A stretch of 13,828 bases of DNA, taken from contig CALWTN010000023.1 in the NCBI GenBank assembly GCA_944384475.1, forward strand, positions 1-13,828, read 5' to 3'. Position 1 is the stretch's first letter. Every line of letters starts with the position of its first letter. This document shows, in pieces, positions 12,107 through 13,828 of this stretch. The stretch comes from an uncultured Clostridia bacterium (GTDB lineage Bacteria; Bacillota; Clostridia; Christensenellales; UBA1242). The translations under genes were made by a program, and so were the position numbers. Under the pieces are notes generated by a model. The model was not told the DNA's origin. It saw only the letters and a list, made by a program, of their open reading frames with translations, and ran no database searches.

Positions 12107-13828
12107 ATGAAACAAAACAAATTTAGAACTCACTCTTGCGGAGAACTTAGGCTCTCAGACGTTGGCAAGGAGGTTAAACTCAGCGGTTGGGTAAACTCCA
12201 TTCGCCGTCTTGGCGGAATAACTTTTTTGACGCTGAGAGATAACTATGGCATCACTCAAATTTTAGTTAGAGATGAAAAAATACTTGAAAAGGTTGTCAA
12301 AGAATGCGTCATCAAAGTTGAAGGCAGGGTTGTTGAAAGAGAAAGCAAAAATCCAAAAATGCCAACGGGTGACATAGAAGTGGAGGCAAAAAGCGTTGAA
12401 ATATTGGGGAAATGTAAAAACGTGTTGCCGTTTGAAGTTTCTGATGCGCCTCAAACCAAGGAAGAACTCAGGCTGAAATACAGGTTTTTGGACTTACGAC
12501 ATCCCGACCTTCACAATCGTATTTTAAAAAGGGCGCAGATACTAAAATTTGTGCGTGACAGACTCACCGAGCTTGGTTTTACAGAGTTTCAAACGCCAAT
12601 TCTTGCAAACACATCTCCAGAGGGAGCGAGAGATTTTATCGTGCCAACCGTTCTTGCCCCTGGAGAGTTTTATGCTTTACCACAGTCGCCGCAACAGTTT
12701 AAACAACTCTTGATGGCAAGCGGTTTTGACAGATATTTTCAAATTGCGCCGTGTTTTAGAAACGAAGCCGCAAGGGCGGATAGAACCCCTGGGGAGTTTT
12801 ATCAAATTGACATGGAAATGGCCTTTGCAACGCAGGATGATGTTTTTGAAGTTTGTGAAATTTTGGCAAGCGAGATTTTTGAGAACTTTACAAACTTGCA
12901 AGTAAGCAAACCGCCGTTTAAAAGAATCAAATGGCGTGATGCCATGCAAAAATATTGCTCAGACAAACCAGATTTAAGAAATCCACTGACGGTTGAGGAC
13001 GAAACAGCGTTTTTTGCAAGCAGCGAGATTGGTTTTTTAAAGGGAAAAACGGTTAAAGCGATCAAGATTGACGCTGCACAAAAATCACGCAAGTTTTTTG
13101 ATGAAACAAGCAGCTATGTTGTTTCAATCGAAGGCAAAGGTGCTGCGTGGATAAAGATAAATGAGGGGCAGATGACAGGCTCTATTTCAAAACTTTTAAC
13201 TGACGAGCAAAAACAATCTTTGCAAAAAAAATATGCGCTTAAAGAAGGGCAAGCGATCGTTTTTGTAGGTGACGAAGAAGAAAAAGCGATCTATCTTGCA
13301 GGCGCACTTAGAAACTATCTTGGCGAAAAACTTGAACTTATTGATAAAAACAGTGTTGAGTTTTGCTGGATTGTAGATTTTCCTTTCTACGAAAAAAATC
13401 CAGACACAGGCAAACCAGATTTTGCACATAATCCTTTCTCAATGCCACAAGGCGAGTTGAAAGCGCTTGAAAGTCAAAACCCGTTTGATATTGTCGCTTA
13501 TCAATACGACCTTGTTTGCAACGGCTATGAAATGCTTTCGGGAGCGATAAGAAATCACGATCCAGAGATTATGGTTAAGGCGTTTGAAATTGCGGGCTAT
13601 CCAAAAGAGGTGGTTGAAAGCAAATTTCCAGCGCTTTACAACGCTTTCCAATATGGCACTCCACCACACGCAGGCGCAGCATTTGGCTTTGATAGAATGC
13701 TTATGCCAATTATGAATCAAGAAAGCATGCGTGAAGTCATCGCTTTCCCACTCAACAAAAATGGACGAGATTTGCTGATGGGTTCGCCGTCAAGGCCGTT
13801 TGATCAGCAGCTTAAAGATGTTCACATC
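12107..13828 (+). CDS. aspS: Aspartyl-tRNA synthetase, bacterial type, 3' end cut by window edge
   Basis: 574 codons are visible, lacking perhaps 15-25 at the C-terminus. The enzyme joins aspartate to tRNA-Asp (and, in non-discriminating forms, tRNA-Asn). An N-terminal OB-fold anticodon domain (about 10-105) includes GWVNSIRRLGG. Class II motif 1 is around 160-175 (TPILANTSPEGARDF), motif 2 is FRNEAARADRTPGEFYQID (217-235), a GAD-type insert spans roughly 305-405, and motif 3 contains GAAFGFDR (523-530). Motif 2 and the segment SPQQFKQLL...FDRYFQIAPCFR resemble, as I recall them, alphaproteobacterial-type AspRS more than the Bacillus subtilis enzyme. Leu35 occupies the position that is His in many non-discriminating enzymes. 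AAGGAG (12096-12101) precedes the ATG, and expression is governed by the T-box. Confidence 0.96.
   Translation, partial: MKQNKFRTHSCGELRLSDVGKEVKLSGWVNSIRRLGGITFLTLRDNYGITQILVRDEKILEKVVKECVIKVEGRVVERESKNPKMPTGDIEVEAKSVEILGKCKNVLPFEVSDAPQTKEELRLKYRFLDLRHPDLHNRILKRAQILKFVRDRLTELGFTEFQTPILANTSPEGARDFIVPTVLAPGEFYALPQSPQQFKQLLMASGFDRYFQIAPCFRNEAARADRTPGEFYQIDMEMAFATQDDVFEVCEILASEIFENFTNLQVSKPPFKRIKWRDAMQKYCSDKPDLRNPLTVEDETAFFASSEIGFLKGKTVKAIKIDAAQKSRKFFDETSSYVVSIEGKGAAWIKINEGQMTGSISKLLTDEQKQSLQKKYALKEGQAIVFVGDEEEKAIYLAGALRNYLGEKLELIDKNSVEFCWIVDFPFYEKNPDTGKPDFAHNPFSMPQGELKALESQNPFDIVAYQYDLVCNGYEMLSGAIRNHDPEIMVKAFEIAGYPKEVVESKFPALYNAFQYGTPPHAGAAFGFDRMLMPIMNQESMREVIAFPLNKNGRDLLMGSPSRPFDQQLKDVHI

Overview
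The window is the chromosomal replication-origin neighbourhood of a low-GC, lysine-rich bacterium. The gene set (parAB, rsmG, mnmG, mnmE, jag, yidC, yidD, rnpA, rpmH, dnaN, dnaA, recF) and a T-box leader on a tRNA synthetase gene point to Bacillota, most likely a clostridial lineage. TGA serves as a stop (parA, yidC, rnpA), which argues against Mollicutes. I cannot name a genus.

Left arm, all on the minus strand and listed in transcription order from the origin: dnaA and dnaN with oriC between them, then an intrinsic terminator; a strong promoter driving rpmH-rnpA-yidD-yidC-jag, closed by a second intrinsic terminator; a promoter almost touching mnmE that drives mnmE-mnmG-rsmG; and a promoter driving parA-parB (parB is cut by the left edge). 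Right arm, plus strand: recF, divergent from dnaA, then a consensus sigma-A promoter, a T-box riboswitch with terminator, and aspS, cut by the right edge. Together these genes cover initiation and clamp loading (DnaA, DnaN), origin segregation (ParA/ParB), membrane-protein insertion (YidC, YidD, Jag), tRNA and rRNA maturation or modification (RnpA, MnmE/MnmG, RsmG), recombination repair (RecF) and Asp-tRNA synthesis.

Points that depart from the textbook: (1) jag carries an in-frame amber codon directly after its Jag_N domain, while the rest of the frame stays open and the KH-R3H half has its own ribosome-binding site; (2) the T-box ahead of aspS shows no Asp codon in its specifier loop, and two of its three plausible registers read Asn; (3) dnaA-dnaN point the same way as the rpmH-to-parB cluster instead of diverging from it, and recF is followed by aspS with no yaaA or gyrB; (4) mnmE and recF sit at the predicted transcription start of extended -10 promoters and lack a Shine-Dalgarno sequence, so both look leaderless; (5) YidC carries an acidic insert of about 170 residues in its external loop.

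There is no mobile element, CRISPR array or tRNA gene, and no gene-free stretch over 300 bases. The 'undescribed system' possibility is best represented by the jag recoding/split and the T-box/AspRS mismatch; the rest is core housekeeping.
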